A DNA stretch of 64,000 nucleotides from Comamonas testosteroni (GCF_003569915.1 NZ_KZ984461.1:1-64000), one strand, 5' to 3'; shown: positions 24,979 to 33,594, counted from the first letter of the stretch. Notes: generated from the sequence alone by a model not told the origin. Numbers and translations: made by a program.

Positions 24979-25761
24979 ATGGCTGCAAGCTCATCCCAAC
25001 CGCAACTCGTCAGCCCCAGTCTGGGGCAGGCGCTGATCGAGGCGGCGGCAACGCCGCATTTCGCCTCGGTGCTGCTGGGCACTGCGCGGCAGTTTGACTG
25101 CATCGACGAGGTGTTTGCCTATCAGGTCGATACCGACAAAGGCGATGTGCAGACGCTGCTGGCCTCGGGCGAGCGCAAAGGCATTGCCGAGCGTACGGGC
25201 GAATACGCGCGCCGCTTTCACTCCAAAGACCCGCTGCTGGCGGGTTCTTTGCGTGACAAGGCTTTTGGCTTCAGCCGCCGCGTGCGGGCGGCCGACATCC
25301 CCAAAGGCGAGTACCGCGAGCTGTGCTTTGACCAGCCGGGTTTTCTGGACAAGGTCAGCTTTGGCTGGCAGGAGCCGGGCAAGCTCATGGTGCTGAGCTT
25401 TTACCGGGGCCTGCATGCGCAGGGCGATTCGGCCAGCCAGCTCTGGTCGCTGGGCCAGGTAGCCATGGCCGCGCTCAGCCTGCATGCGCGCAGTGCCGTG
25501 CAGACCGCCGTCAGCGATGTACTCATGCCCGCGGCGCAGGATGCGCGCCAGGTCCTGCTGCTGCGCTTGGCGCGCTCCTTCCCGCAGCTGACCGAGCGCG
25601 AGCGCCTGATCGTCACCTTGACCTTGCTGGGCGACAGCGCCGCCGAAATCGCCAAGGCGCTGGAGATCAAGCCCGCCACGGTGCTGACCTACCGCCAGCG
25701 CGCCTATGAGCGCTACCGCTTCAACCGCGCCAGTGATTTTCTGGCGGGTTTGCTGCACTGA
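24979..25761 (+). CDS. LuxR-family transcriptional regulator
   Basis: 260 residues from ATG 24979; the frame extends to a TTG at 24952. A GerE-type helix-turn-helix fills about 198-250 (LTERERLIVTLTLLGDSAAE, then IAKALEIKPATVLTYRQRAY). The N-terminal 190 residues show no receiver domain and no clear acyl-homoserine-lactone pocket; they may sense a metabolite of the preceding enzymes. The gene lies 143 bases after the DUF2783 gene, same strand, and is the obvious candidate to act at the palindrome at 21905. Confidence 0.85.
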   Translation: MAASSSQPQLVSPSLGQALIEAAATPHFASVLLGTARQFDCIDEVFAYQVDTDKGDVQTLLASGERKGIAERTGEYARRFHSKDPLLAGSLRDKAFGFSRRVRAADIPKGEYRELCFDQPGFLDKVSFGWQEPGKLMVLSFYRGLHAQGDSASQLWSLGQVAMAALSLHARSAVQTAVSDVLMPAAQDARQVLLLRLARSFPQLTERERLIVTLTLLGDSAAEIAKALEIKPATVLTYRQRAYERYRFNRASDFLAGLLH

Positions 25762-25782
25762 TGGAGGGGTAGGATACTCCTG

Positions 25783-25836
25783 AATTGATAGCTTAAAGCC
25801 TATGATTTACATAGACTAGAGGCTGTTTTTATCAAG
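25783..25836 (+). repeat. Hairpin repeat, copy E
   Basis: AATTGATAGCTTAAAGCCTATG, spacer, CATAGACTAGAGGCTGTTTTT. The arms AGCCTATG / CATAG-ACT-AGAGGCT pair with a bulge. It lies between the convergent LuxR and PaiB genes. Confidence 0.7.
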
Positions 25837-25842
25837 ATCTGA

Positions 25843-26484
25843 TCAAATCTTCTGCATCTGCGCCGCCATCTGGCCCTGACCGGTGTCCGCCAGCGTTTGC
25901 GCAAGAGCCTCGCGGTCCGCAGCCTGCTTGTTCTGGCTGAGCTTGAACTTGCCTTCCAGCCGCTGTACCTCAATCTCCAGCCCCACAATCGCGCCCAGCA
26001 TCTTTTGCAGATACCCGGCGGGGGCGTCCGTCATTTTCCAGGGCGCGAAGTCATTGTTCGGTAGAGCGCTGGCCCGGGCTTCATGCGTGCGCGTCAGCCG
26101 CCCCACCACGCCGCGCACAAATTTTTCGTCGTCTCTGATCTGAATGCGGCCATGGGCGTGCACGACCTGGTAGTTCCAGGTCGGAACCTGCTCATGCGTT
26201 TCATGCTTGCTGGGGTACCAGTTGGGCGAGATATAGCCGTCCAGCGCCTTGAAGATCACCATCACCGCATCGCCATTGTGCAGTTGCTGCCACACCGGGT
26301 TGGCTCTGGCCACATGGGCCAGCAGGCGCAGGCTGCCGTCTTCGTGGGTCAGCAGCTCAAACGGCAGATGGTTGGCATCCAGCCCCTCAGTCGTGTGCGT
26401 GACCAGACAGCCCAGTGGATGGGCGCGCATCAGCGCCTGCAAGCTGGCGCTGTCGGTGATGTGAAAGTGGCTGGGGTTGTACAT
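25843..26484 (-). CDS. PaiB-family FMN-binding protein
   Basis: 213 residues starting MYNPSHFHITDSASLQALMR. The split-barrel flavin-binding fold of the PaiB family is indicated by HPLGCLVTHT, ANHLPFEL, ARANPVWQQL and the signature YISPNWYPSKHETHEQVPTW, then NY. Bacillus PaiB was described as a negative regulator of sporulation and protease genes; in proteobacteria the family is annotated as an FMN-binding negative regulator, but its biochemical role is unclear. It is likely to be monocistronic, with repeats E and F on either side. Confidence 0.85.
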   Translation of the reverse strand: MYNPSHFHITDSASLQALMRAHPLGCLVTHTTEGLDANHLPFELLTHEDGSLRLLAHVARANPVWQQLHNGDAVMVIFKALDGYISPNWYPSKHETHEQVPTWNYQVVHAHGRIQIRDDEKFVRGVVGRLTRTHEARASALPNNDFAPWKMTDAPAGYLQKMLGAIVGLEIEVQRLEGKFKLSQNKQAADREALAQTLADTGQGQMAAQMQKI

Positions 26485-26550
26485 GGGCTTGGCAGTGCGG
26501 AAGAAAACCCGTCCATGCTAACGGCAGCGGCAACCGCCTGAAAAATGTAT

Positions 26551-26600
26551 TTTTGATAGCAAAAAGCCTAGGTATTACCTAGGCTTGATGGTCAAAAGTG
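26551..26600. repeat. Hairpin repeat, copy F, terminator of the DUF945-peptide operon
   Basis: TTTTGATAGC box, then AAGCCTAGG (26564-26572), loop TATTA, CCTAGGCTT (26578-26586), a perfect stem. Read on the minus strand the hairpin is followed by TTTTT, so it terminates the transcript that ends with the 20-residue peptide gene. Confidence 0.8.
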
Positions 26601-26608
26601 TCGAAATC

Positions 26609-26671
26609 TCAGCGCATGATGAGCCATACCACGAGGACGATCGCCAGCAGCAAGCCAAGAGTGACTGTCAT
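26609..26671 (-). CDS. 20-residue single-helix membrane peptide
   Basis: The peptide is MTVTLGLLLAIVLVVWLIMR, almost entirely hydrophobic with one C-terminal arginine, a predicted single transmembrane helix. It starts at ATG 26671, preceded by a textbook AAGGAG and an 8-base A-rich spacer, and ends at TGA 26609-26611. The start lies 19 bases after the stop of the DUF945 gene and the stop lies just before an intrinsic terminator, so it is the last gene of that operon. It is too short for standard gene finders. The function is unknown; a small regulator or partner of the DUF945 protein is one option. Confidence 0.65.
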   Translation of the reverse strand: MTVTLGLLLAIVLVVWLIMR

Positions 26672-26690
26672 TTTTTTGACTCCTTGTGGT

Positions 26691-28106
26691 TTATTCCAGC
26701 GCTTCGCCCATCAGCGTGCCATAGCCTTCGGTGCTCAGCGGCTTGCCGTTGACCTGGAACTCGCCATTGGCGTAGACGATCTGGGTGCTCATCTTGCCGT
26801 CCTTGTCCTCGAAGATGCCGTGCTCCTTCAGAGCCGTGATGCTGGCCTGGGCCTGCTCCTTGGCGGCTTCGTCGATTTCCTTGGCATGCTCCTTGATCTC
26901 GTCCTCATCGTCAAAGTTGGAGAGCAGGGCGCTGCGCTTGCGCGAGGTCAGGAAGCTGTCCAGCACAGGCTTGGGCACATTGGCGTTGACGCTGACCTTG
27001 ATGTCCTTGAGCAACTCGCCCATCTTCTCGCCGTTGCCCAGATATTCCACATTCGCACCGAACTCGCTCACGCCTTCAGGGGTGCGCATGGAGATGCGCT
27101 TGATCTCGATGGCGGGCTTGCGTGCCAGCGCCTGGGTCATGTTCTTGAACAGCTTGTCGCGCAGGTCGGAATCCAGGTTTTCCTCGTCGTCGCCGTCTTC
27201 ACCGTCCGAGGTCTTGGCCTTGCGCTTGCTCAGCTCCATGAAGCTGTTGAGCCAGCCTGCGTCGATATTGCGAAACACAACGTCCAGCGCCAGATCGTCG
27301 GCACTGGCATCCTGCAGCTTGACGCTCTTGATGCCGCCCTTGAGCGTGGCTTCCAGCACATCGGTCTTGAGGATGGTGTCAGAGTCCAGCGTGATGCCCT
27401 CAAAGGTGGAGCTGGAGGTCTTGCCGTCGCCTTCCGGGTTGGTGGCCGTGAACTTGGCGATGGTCATGGCAAACGGGCCGGTCCAGAACTGGTGACCTTC
27501 GGGGCGCTTCACGTCAAAGCGCATCTCCGCCTTTTCCATGCCGCGCATGGTGCCTTCTTCGTCCTTGAACTGCAGGCCGGCAAAGCTGGCCGTGCCCTTG
27601 GCGGCTTTCATGTCGGCGGGCATATCCCACGCTATCTTCATGCCGCCCCAGTTCATGTCGTCTTCCTTGATCTTGGCGACCACGGCAGGCGATGTCATGA
27701 CGTTGGAGCTGCTGCGGCTCCAGCCCAGCTTGGTATCCACTTCGAGGGGCGAGCGGCCATTGAGGGCGGTCTTGAGCGCTTCGTCCGCATCGGCAGGCAA
27801 CTGGAAAGCAGTGTGAATCTGCGCAGCATGGCCCATGGGCAAAGGGCCGTGGCTGATCTTGTGGTCTGCGGTGAACTGCACGGGCTCATCGCCCTTGTCC
27901 AGCGTCCACACCGTCTTGGCAGTCGAAGAGAAAGCGCCGCGCTCATAGCTGGTGATCTTCACGGAGACGCCATGCTCCTCGGCACGAGCGGCAGCCGCGG
28001 TGAATTCATCCTGCAGCTTGCCGCCCATGTAGTAGCTGGTTCCCATGGCGCCTGCGGCCACGACGACCACGGCGGCCGCAATTCCAATGCCTGCTTTCTT
28101 GCTCAT
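26691..28106 (-). CDS. DUF945 (YdgA-family) exported protein
   Basis: 471 residues from ATG 28106, preceded by AAGGGA; a longer frame to 28139 has no ribosome-binding site. One N-terminal membrane anchor (about residues 4-24, GIGIAAAVVVVAAGAMGTSYY) followed by a long extracytoplasmic region rich in beta strands: YERGAFSSTAKTVWTLD, GHQFWTGPFAM and a C-terminal QIVYANGEFQVNGKPL typical of YdgA/DUF945. These are envelope proteins of unknown role, similar to AsmA-like lipid-transport folds at a distance. It is followed by the 20-residue peptide gene. Confidence 0.8.
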   Translation of the reverse strand: MSKKAGIGIAAAVVVVAAGAMGTSYYMGGKLQDEFTAAAARAEEHGVSVKITSYERGAFSSTAKTVWTLDKGDEPVQFTADHKISHGPLPMGHAAQIHTAFQLPADADEALKTALNGRSPLEVDTKLGWSRSSSNVMTSPAVVAKIKEDDMNWGGMKIAWDMPADMKAAKGTASFAGLQFKDEEGTMRGMEKAEMRFDVKRPEGHQFWTGPFAMTIAKFTATNPEGDGKTSSSTFEGITLDSDTILKTDVLEATLKGGIKSVKLQDASADDLALDVVFRNIDAGWLNSFMELSKRKAKTSDGEDGDDEENLDSDLRDKLFKNMTQALARKPAIEIKRISMRTPEGVSEFGANVEYLGNGEKMGELLKDIKVSVNANVPKPVLDSFLTSRKRSALLSNFDDEDEIKEHAKEIDEAAKEQAQASITALKEHGIFEDKDGKMSTQIVYANGEFQVNGKPLSTEGYGTLMGEALE

Positions 28107-28377
28107 TTCGTCCCTTCGATGATTGGTATAGATATTCAAGCCGCCAGTGACTTGCGGTCCGTTGGCGGCTGGATGGGGGGAATTGTAGAAAGAAAATGGC
28201 CAATTTCTGAAAATTGGCAGCAGGAATCTTGAAACCCTTGGAAGTATCGCTTGCTGCTTCTTTGGGTGGAAAGATCAAATACCAAGGTTTATGAAATTAA
28301 ACTTGTATTCAAATATTTCATTTGCAGCAGATTACGGAATTTAATAGCGTTGAGCATTAATCCGGCTAGGGGAAAAA
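28107..28377. other. Promoter region of the DUF945 operon, no gene seen
   Basis: About 270 bases between the DUF945 start and the glnS terminator, AT-rich toward 28290-28350. No reading frame with a ribosome-binding site or motif was found, and no clear -35/-10 pair could be assigned. Confidence 0.4.
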
Positions 28378-28412
28378 TGAAAAAAGGCTGCCAACTTCCA
28401 TTGGCAGCCTTG
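28378..28412 (-). terminator. Rho-independent terminator after glnS
   Basis: On the minus strand: AAGGCTGCCAA, loop TGGAAG, TTGGCAGCCTT, followed by a T run from the A tract at 28380-28385. Perfect 11-bp stem. Confidence 0.9.
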
Positions 28413-28435
28413 ATTTTTAGCGGTGAAGAAGCGGC

Positions 28436-30268
28436 TTATTTGGCCCAGCTGTCTTTCAGACCGGTGATCTTGTTGAATACCGGCTTTTCGGCACTGTGGT
28501 CCTTGCGGTCAGCGACAAAGTAGCCAAAACGTTCGAACTGGAATTTGTCATCGCCCTGGGCGGTCTTCAGCGAAGGCTCCACATAGGCGGTGACGACTTT
28601 GAGGCTGTCCGGGTTCATCAGCGCCAGATAGTCCTTGCCACCGGCGTCGGGCTGGGCGTCGGTGAACAGACGGTCATACAGGCGCACCTCGGCCTGCAGC
28701 GCATCCTGCACGCCGACCCAGGTGATGGCCGCCTTGACCTTGACGCTGTCAGCACCCGGGGTGCCGCTCTTGGTGTCGGGCACCACGGTAGCCAGCACCT
28801 TGGTCACATTGCCGTCGGCGTCCTTCTCGGCGCCCGTGCACTCGATCACATAGCCGCCCTTCAGGCGTACCTTGTTGCCGGGGAAGAGGCGCTTGTAACC
28901 CTTGGGCGGCACTTCGGCAAAGTCTTCGCGCTCAATCCACACTTCGCGGCCAATGGTGAAGTGGCGGTCAGGGACGGAGGTGGGCTCGTCACCATTGTCT
29001 CCATGTGCATGGGGCAGGGCAGGCAGGCTGCACTGCTCCAGGTGATCGGCAGAGCCAAATACCTCGGCCCAGTTGGTGAGTTCGAGCTTGACCGGGTCCA
29101 GCACCACCATGGCGCGGTGGGCCTGGTTTTCCAGGTCTTCGCGCAGGCAGCCGTCCAGCGTGGAGTAGTCAATCCAGCTGTAGTCCTTGGTCACGCCGAT
29201 GCGTTCGCAGAAGTTGCGGATGGATGCGGGCGTATAGCCACGGCGGCGCAGGCCGAAGATGGTGGGCATGCGCGGGTCGTCCCAGCCGGTCAGCAGGCCG
29301 CTGTCCACCAGGTGCTTGAGCTTGCGCTTGCTGGTGACCACATAGGTCAGGTTCAGGCGCGAGAACTCGTACTGGCGCGGCTGGGGCGCGTCGATCAGAC
29401 CGCCTTCGCGCAGATGGTCGAGCAGCCAGTCGTAGAAGGGGCGCTGGTCTTCAAACTCCAGCGTGCAGATGGAGTGGGTGATGTGCTCCAGCGCGTCCTC
29501 GATGGGGTGCGCGAAGGTGTACATCGGGTAGATGCACCATTTGTTGCCCGTGTTGTGGTGCTCGGCGTGGCGCACGCGGTAAATCGCTGGGTCGCGCAGA
29601 TTGATGTTGGGCGATGCCATGTCGATCTTGGCGCGCAGCACGGCAGCGCCGTCGGCCAGCTTGCCGTCCTTCATATCGGCAAAACGCTGCAGATTCTCGG
29701 CCACAGAGCGGTCGCGGAACGGGCTGTTCACGCCGGGGCGGGTGAAGTCGCCGCGGTTGGCCTTCATGTCTTCGGCGGACTGCTCGTCCACATAGGCCAC
29801 GCCTTGCTCGATCAGATAGACCGCACAGCGGTACATGAAGTCGAAGTAATTGCTGGCGAAATACAGATTTTCGTGACCGTCAGTATCTTTCCAGTCAAAA
29901 CCCAGCCAGTGCACGGCCTCAATGATGGCGTCCACGTATTCCTGGTCTTCCTTGACGGGGTTGGTGTCGTCAAAGCGCAGGTGGCAGGTGCCGCCAAAGT
30001 CGCGTGCCAGACCAAAGTTCACGCAGATGGACTTGGCGTGACCCACGTGCAGGTAGCCGTTGGGCTCGGGCGGAAAGCGTGTGCGGATCTTGGCCGGATC
30101 GGGCTGGCCCTGCCTGTGATGCTGGGCGTCGCCAGGGCTGCCGCCCCAGCGGCGCTGGGCGTGCGTGCCCTTTTCCAGATCAGATTCGATGATCTGGCGC
30201 AGGAAGTTGGTGGGCTTGACCGCTTCAGTGGCGGCGTTGTTGGATTTGGATGCGTCAGCAGAGCTCAT
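28436..30268 (-). CDS. glnS: Glutaminyl-tRNA synthetase
   Basis: 610 residues; charges tRNA-Gln with glutamine. It is a class I synthetase with the HIGH signature PEPNGYLHVGHAKS (HVGH at 74-77) and the KMSKS loop as VVTSKRKL, the usual Met replaced by Thr. LRFDDTNPVKEDQEYVDAI and RAKIDMASPNINLRDPAIYR are further GlnRS marks. It is longer than the E. coli enzyme (554) owing to an N-terminal extension and an insert (RRWGGSPGDAQHHRQGQPDP, 39-58) just before the first motif. Monocistronic. Confidence 0.95.
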   Translation of the reverse strand: MSSADASKSNNAATEAVKPTNFLRQIIESDLEKGTHAQRRWGGSPGDAQHHRQGQPDPAKIRTRFPPEPNGYLHVGHAKSICVNFGLARDFGGTCHLRFDDTNPVKEDQEYVDAIIEAVHWLGFDWKDTDGHENLYFASNYFDFMYRCAVYLIEQGVAYVDEQSAEDMKANRGDFTRPGVNSPFRDRSVAENLQRFADMKDGKLADGAAVLRAKIDMASPNINLRDPAIYRVRHAEHHNTGNKWCIYPMYTFAHPIEDALEHITHSICTLEFEDQRPFYDWLLDHLREGGLIDAPQPRQYEFSRLNLTYVVTSKRKLKHLVDSGLLTGWDDPRMPTIFGLRRRGYTPASIRNFCERIGVTKDYSWIDYSTLDGCLREDLENQAHRAMVVLDPVKLELTNWAEVFGSADHLEQCSLPALPHAHGDNGDEPTSVPDRHFTIGREVWIEREDFAEVPPKGYKRLFPGNKVRLKGGYVIECTGAEKDADGNVTKVLATVVPDTKSGTPGADSVKVKAAITWVGVQDALQAEVRLYDRLFTDAQPDAGGKDYLALMNPDSLKVVTAYVEPSLKTAQGDDKFQFERFGYFVADRKDHSAEKPVFNKITGLKDSWAK

Positions 30269-30435
30269 TGCGCCATTTTAGGGCGTGGCTCATGTCCTCG
30301 CATTTACCTGCGGACACAATGTTTTTCAGGAACCTTGCCATCCAAACCGTACTCTCATGCGTTGTAGCAACAGGGCCAGAGGTTTGAGCAGCTTTGCCAG
30401 CCAGCCCGCTTCTAAGAGAAATAGAGGAGATTGTG

Positions 30436-30795
30436 ATGTTCAATACAACTTTCCCCAAGATGAGCAAGATTCTGGCGGCAGGCGCCGTGGCCGCTGCCGG
30501 CCTGCTGGCGGGTGTGAGCGCTCAGGCTCATGGCGGCGTGAGTCTGTCTGTTGGCGTGGGTGTGCCCGGCATGGCTGTGGGCATTGGTGCTCCGGCTCCC
30601 GTCTACATGCCGCCCCCTCCTGTGTACTACGCTCCTCCCCGCCCTGTGTATTACGCACCGCCCGCCCCGGTGTACTACGCACCGCCTCCTCCCGTGTACC
30701 GCCCGGCGCCCGTGTATGTGGCTCCCGGCTACGGTTACTACCGTGGAGGGCCTCGCTGGCATGGTCGCCATCATGGACACGGTCACCGCCGTTAA
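30436..30795 (+). CDS. Exported Pro/Tyr-rich repeat protein
   Basis: 119 residues from ATG 30436 with AGAGGAG upstream. A Sec signal peptide (ILAAGAVAAAGLLAGVSAQA) is followed by a Gly/Val stretch, then a tandem repeat of an eight-residue unit PPxPVYYA (about 48-85) and a basic tail RWHGRHHGHGHRR that could bind metal. Similar short exported proteins occur widely in proteobacteria with no known function. It is monocistronic and ends before a strong terminator. Confidence 0.7.
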   Translation: MFNTTFPKMSKILAAGAVAAAGLLAGVSAQAHGGVSLSVGVGVPGMAVGIGAPAPVYMPPPPVYYAPPRPVYYAPPAPVYYAPPPPVYRPAPVYVAPGYGYYRGGPRWHGRHHGHGHRR

Positions 30796-30826
30796 GACGA
30801 GACGGTTTTTCAGGAATTTCAGTGCG

Positions 30827-30852
30827 CGGCTGCCTTGGCAGCCGTTTTTTTA
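30827..30852 (+). terminator. Rho-independent terminator after the Pro/Tyr-rich gene
   Basis: CGGCTGCC, loop TT, GGCAGCCG and seven T residues. Confidence 0.9.
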
Positions 30853-30916
30853 TGCCTGCGCGTGGTTGGCAGCGCTCGCATAATCGGGGCAGTTTTAGAA
30901 CAAGGAGAGCTTGCCC

Positions 30917-31360
30917 GTGAAAACCGTCTATGTCCTCAATGGCCCCAACCTCAATCTGCTGGGCATGCGCGAGCCCGCCATTTACGGCTCGGCCACGCTG
31001 GATGACGTCAAAAAGCTCTGTGAAGCTGCTTGCGAGCGCCACGGCCTGAAGCTGGAGTTTCGCCAGAGCAACCATGAAGGTGAGCTGGTGGACTGGGTGC
31101 ATGAGGCGGGCCGCGTGCACGCCAAGGGCGAGCTGGCTGCCGTGGTGATGAACGCCGGTGCCTATACCCATACCAGCGTGGCGATTCTGGACGCCATCAA
31201 GGGCACGGCCGTGCCGCTGGTGGAGTTGCATATCAGCAATGTCCATGCGCGTGAGAGCTTCCGCCATCATTCCTATCTGTCGGCCGCAGCACGCGCCGTG
31301 ATGTGCGGCTTTGGCGTGGCGGGCTACGGCCTGGCCATTGATGCGGTTGCGCAGTGGTGA
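30917..31360 (+). CDS. aroQ: Type II 3-dehydroquinate dehydratase
   Basis: 147 residues. GTG 30917 is preferred over TTG 30911 because AAGGAG lies 9 bases before it. The enzyme removes water from 3-dehydroquinate in the shikimate pathway. Active-site motifs: [19 protein letters not shown] with the catalytic tyrosine Y23, [31 protein letters not shown] and [18 protein letters not shown] with the catalytic histidine. The next gene starts inside its last codons, so aroQ, the hydrolase and arfB appear to be co-transcribed. Confidence 0.95.
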   Translation: MKTVYVLNGPNLNLLGMREPAIYGSATLDDVKKLCEAACERHGLKLEFRQSNHEGELVDWVHEAGRVHAKGELAAVVMNAGAYTHTSVAILDAIKGTAVPLVELHISNVHARESFRHHSYLSAAARAVMCGFGVAGYGLAIDAVAQW

Positions 31361-32292
31361 ATTTCTATGAGGCCCAGGCCTGTACGCTGAGCCAGATTTC
31401 GCAGGCCATGGAGCTGCCCTTGCCGCAGTCCATGGCCGAGCTGCAGGCGCGTGCCCAGGTTGTGCACACCCGGCTCAGCGCGGATGCGGGCAGCGGCCAG
31501 ATGGTCTGGCATGGCTGGCAGCCGCCTGCGGGCGTCGCGCCACGCGGTTTGCCGCTGGTGATGTTGCATGGCGGCAGCGGTAGCTGGACGCACTGGCTGC
31601 GCGTGATCGAGCCTTTGACTGCGGCGGGCTACCGCCTGTGGATTGCCGATCTGCCAGGTTTTGGCGAGTCTGATGCGGTGCCCGGCGGCATGGATGTGGA
31701 TACGCTGATCGAGCCGCTGGCCTATGGCATTGAGCAACTTCTGGGTAGCGCCGCCGCAGGGCCGGTCTGCGATCTGGTGGGCTTCTCTTTCGGCGGTATG
31801 ACGGCGGGCTTGCTCGCTGCTGCGCATCCGGAACTGGCGCAGCGTCTGGTCGTGGTTGGTGCCCCCGCCATGGGCCTGACCGAGGGGCGTGTGGTCAAGC
31901 TCAAAGGCTGGCGTCACCTGCCAGGGCGTGAGGCACAGATGCAGGCCCATCACCACAATATTGCCGAGCTGATGCTGCATGACGCAGCGCTGATCGACAA
32001 TGAGACGCTGGCGCTGCACGCGCTGAATGTGGCGCGTGACCGCCTGCCGCGCAGACGTTTGTCGCGTACCGACATCCTGGCGCAAGCCTTGCATCAGGTG
32101 AAAGTGCCGGTGGCGGCGATTTATGGGCGGCATGATCCGCTGTACGTAGGCAAGCTGGATGAGCTTCATACCTTGATGAAACAGCAGTGTGTGCACGGCC
32201 TGCTCTGGCAGGTGATTGAAGACGCTGGCCACTGGGTGCAGCATGAAGACCCTGTTCGTTTTTGCGCTGCACTGCAGCAAGCTTTGTCATGA
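31354..32292 (+). CDS. Alpha/beta-hydrolase
   Basis: 312 residues. The start is a GTG at 31354 (or 31357) overlapping the aroQ stop; ATG 31408 would be a shorter alternative. The catalytic triad is visible: nucleophile Ser in GFSFGGM, Asp in [10 protein letters not shown] and His in [11 protein letters not shown]. The oxyanion segment is LHGGSGSW. The substrate is unknown; the arrangement resembles C-C or ester hydrolases of the epoxide-hydrolase/MhpC group. It overlaps arfB downstream by 4 bases, so it belongs to a compact operon. Confidence 0.8.
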   Translation: MVNFYEAQACTLSQISQAMELPLPQSMAELQARAQVVHTRLSADAGSGQMVWHGWQPPAGVAPRGLPLVMLHGGSGSWTHWLRVIEPLTAAGYRLWIADLPGFGESDAVPGGMDVDTLIEPLAYGIEQLLGSAAAGPVCDLVGFSFGGMTAGLLAAAHPELAQRLVVVGAPAMGLTEGRVVKLKGWRHLPGREAQMQAHHHNIAELMLHDAALIDNETLALHALNVARDRLPRRRLSRTDILAQALHQVKVPVAAIYGRHDPLYVGKLDELHTLMKQQCVHGLLWQVIEDAGHWVQHEDPVRFCAALQQALS

Positions 32293-32699
32293 CCACGCCG
32301 CAAGTGCCCGTGCTGGTTGAAGCCGATGTGCAATGGACGGCGGTGCGCTCGCAAGGGCCGGGCGGTCAGAACGTCAACAAGGTCGCCAGTGCCGTGCATC
32401 TGCGCTTTGATGTGCGCGCTTCGCGCCTGCCTGAAGATGTGCAGCAGCGCCTGCTGGCGCTGGGCGATTCGCGCATCACAACCGAGGGCGTGGTGGTCAT
32501 CAAGGCGCAGAAGTACCGCACGCAGGAGCACAACCTGTGGGATGGGCTGGAGCGCCTGAACGCGCTGGTGGCAAGCGTTGCCAAACCGCCACGTGCGCGC
32601 AAGGCGACCAAGCCGACTTGGGGCTCGCAGCAAAGGCGGCTGCAGGGCAAGAGTCTGCGCTCTGGCATCAAGGCTTTGCGGGGTAAGGTACAAGAATAG
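32289..32699 (+). CDS. arfB: Alternative ribosome-rescue factor ArfB
   Basis: 136 residues from ATG 32289, overlapping the hydrolase stop (ATGA). The release-factor catalytic loop is SQGPGGQNVNK with GGQ at 25-27. A basic C-terminal tail (ARKATKPTWGSQQRRLQGKS, then RSGIKALRGK) would enter the empty mRNA channel, as in E. coli ArfB/YaeJ. The enzyme hydrolyses peptidyl-tRNA on stalled ribosomes that lack a stop codon. The length agrees with the family (about 140). Confidence 0.93.
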   Translation: MTTPQVPVLVEADVQWTAVRSQGPGGQNVNKVASAVHLRFDVRASRLPEDVQQRLLALGDSRITTEGVVVIKAQKYRTQEHNLWDGLERLNALVASVAKPPRARKATKPTWGSQQRRLQGKSLRSGIKALRGKVQE

Positions 32700-32704
32700 G
32701 CCTT

Positions 32705-32754
32705 GTGTGGCGGCAAGCCCACGTATTGCATGCCATGGCTGCTATCAAAACAGG
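32705..32754 (-). repeat. Hairpin repeat, weak copy M
   Basis: On the minus strand: TTTTGATAGCAGCCATGG, spacer, then GTGGGCTTGCC. The box is clear; the stem GCAGCCATGG / CGTGGGCTTGC pairs only partly. It lies just after arfB. Confidence 0.4.
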
Positions 32755-32827
32755 GATGTTCCTGCGCGCTTGCTAATTCGTGTTCACAATGATCAGGTCG
32801 CGCCGAATAAAGCCTTGGTTTCTATGA

Positions 32828-32880
32828 AATTGATAGCTTGAAGCGCAGAATATATAAGGACTAGAAGCGGATTTCGTCTG
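32828..32880 (+). repeat. Hairpin repeat, copy G
   Basis: AATTGATAGCTTGAAGCGC, spacer AGAATATAT, AAGGACTAGAAGCGGATTTC. It shares the AAGGACTAGA core with copies C, D, J and O. Located in the leader of the esterase gene. Confidence 0.65.
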
Positions 32881-32913
32881 AAATTCTGCTGGCCTGATTC
32901 TTGGGAGTCTTTG

Positions 32914-33594
32914 ATGACCACATTGCCTTTGACCTATCTGGAACGACCTGCGCAACTCGCCGCCGGTCAGCAGCCCTGGCTGCTGGTGCTCATGCATGGC
33001 GTGGGCAGCAATGAGCAGGACTTGTTCGGCCTCGCGCCCTTTGTGCCGCCGCAGTTTCACGTCCTCAGCCTGCGCGCGCCGTTTGCCATGGGGCAGGGGG
33101 CTTTTGCCTGGTTTCAGTTCACTGTGGATGCCGATGGCACGCGCCACATCAATGTGCCGCAGGAGCAGCAAGCCCGTGCGCTGGTGGAGCAGGCCGTGAC
33201 GCAGGCCGCGCAGCAACTGGGCATTCCGGCCGAGCGTGTGATTGTGGGCGGCTTCAGCCAGGGCGGCATCATGAGCCTGAGCCAGTTGCTGACCCAGCCG
33301 CAGACGGTGCGCGGCGCGCTGGTCTGGCATAGCCGCTTGCTGCCCGAAATCGCCTCGCTGCACGCGCCTGCCCAGGCGTTTGCAGGCAAGTCGGCCTGGG
33401 TGAGTCACGGCACTTATGACAATGTGATTCCGCTGACCAGCGCCCATGCCATCCGCGACAAGCTGGGCGCGCTGCCGCTGCATCTGACCTATCACGAATA
33501 CCCCGGTGCACATGAGATTCGCCCCGAGGAGCTCAAGGCCAGCATGCAGTGGCTGCAGGATTTGACGCAGCCCGCGCCGGAGTCGGATCAGTGA
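32914..33594 (+). CDS. Phospholipase/carboxylesterase-family hydrolase
   Basis: 226 residues from ATG 32914 (a TTG directly before it is also in frame), with GGGAG upstream. Catalytic set: nucleophile in GGFSQGGIMS, Asp in SHGTYDNVIPL, His in PGAHEIRPEE; the oxyanion region is LMHGVGSNEQDL. This matches the small cytosolic carboxylesterase family (Pfam Abhydrolase_2). Natural substrates are not known. Its stop overlaps the stop of the convergent exporter gene by 7 bases. Confidence 0.85.
   Translation: MTTLPLTYLERPAQLAAGQQPWLLVLMHGVGSNEQDLFGLAPFVPPQFHVLSLRAPFAMGQGAFAWFQFTVDADGTRHINVPQEQQARALVEQAVTQAAQQLGIPAERVIVGGFSQGGIMSLSQLLTQPQTVRGALVWHSRLLPEIASLHAPAQAFAGKSAWVSHGTYDNVIPLTSAHAIRDKLGALPLHLTYHEYPGAHEIRPEELKASMQWLQDLTQPAPESDQ

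Noticed and set aside
26598..28232. A 544-codon plus-strand frame opposite the DUF945 gene
   Set aside because: The minus-strand frame has a membrane anchor, a ribosome-binding site and family motifs; the plus frame has none of these.
28496..30367. A 623-codon plus-strand frame opposite glnS
   Set aside because: Antisense shadow of a clear synthetase gene; composition is antisense-like and no domain is recognisable.
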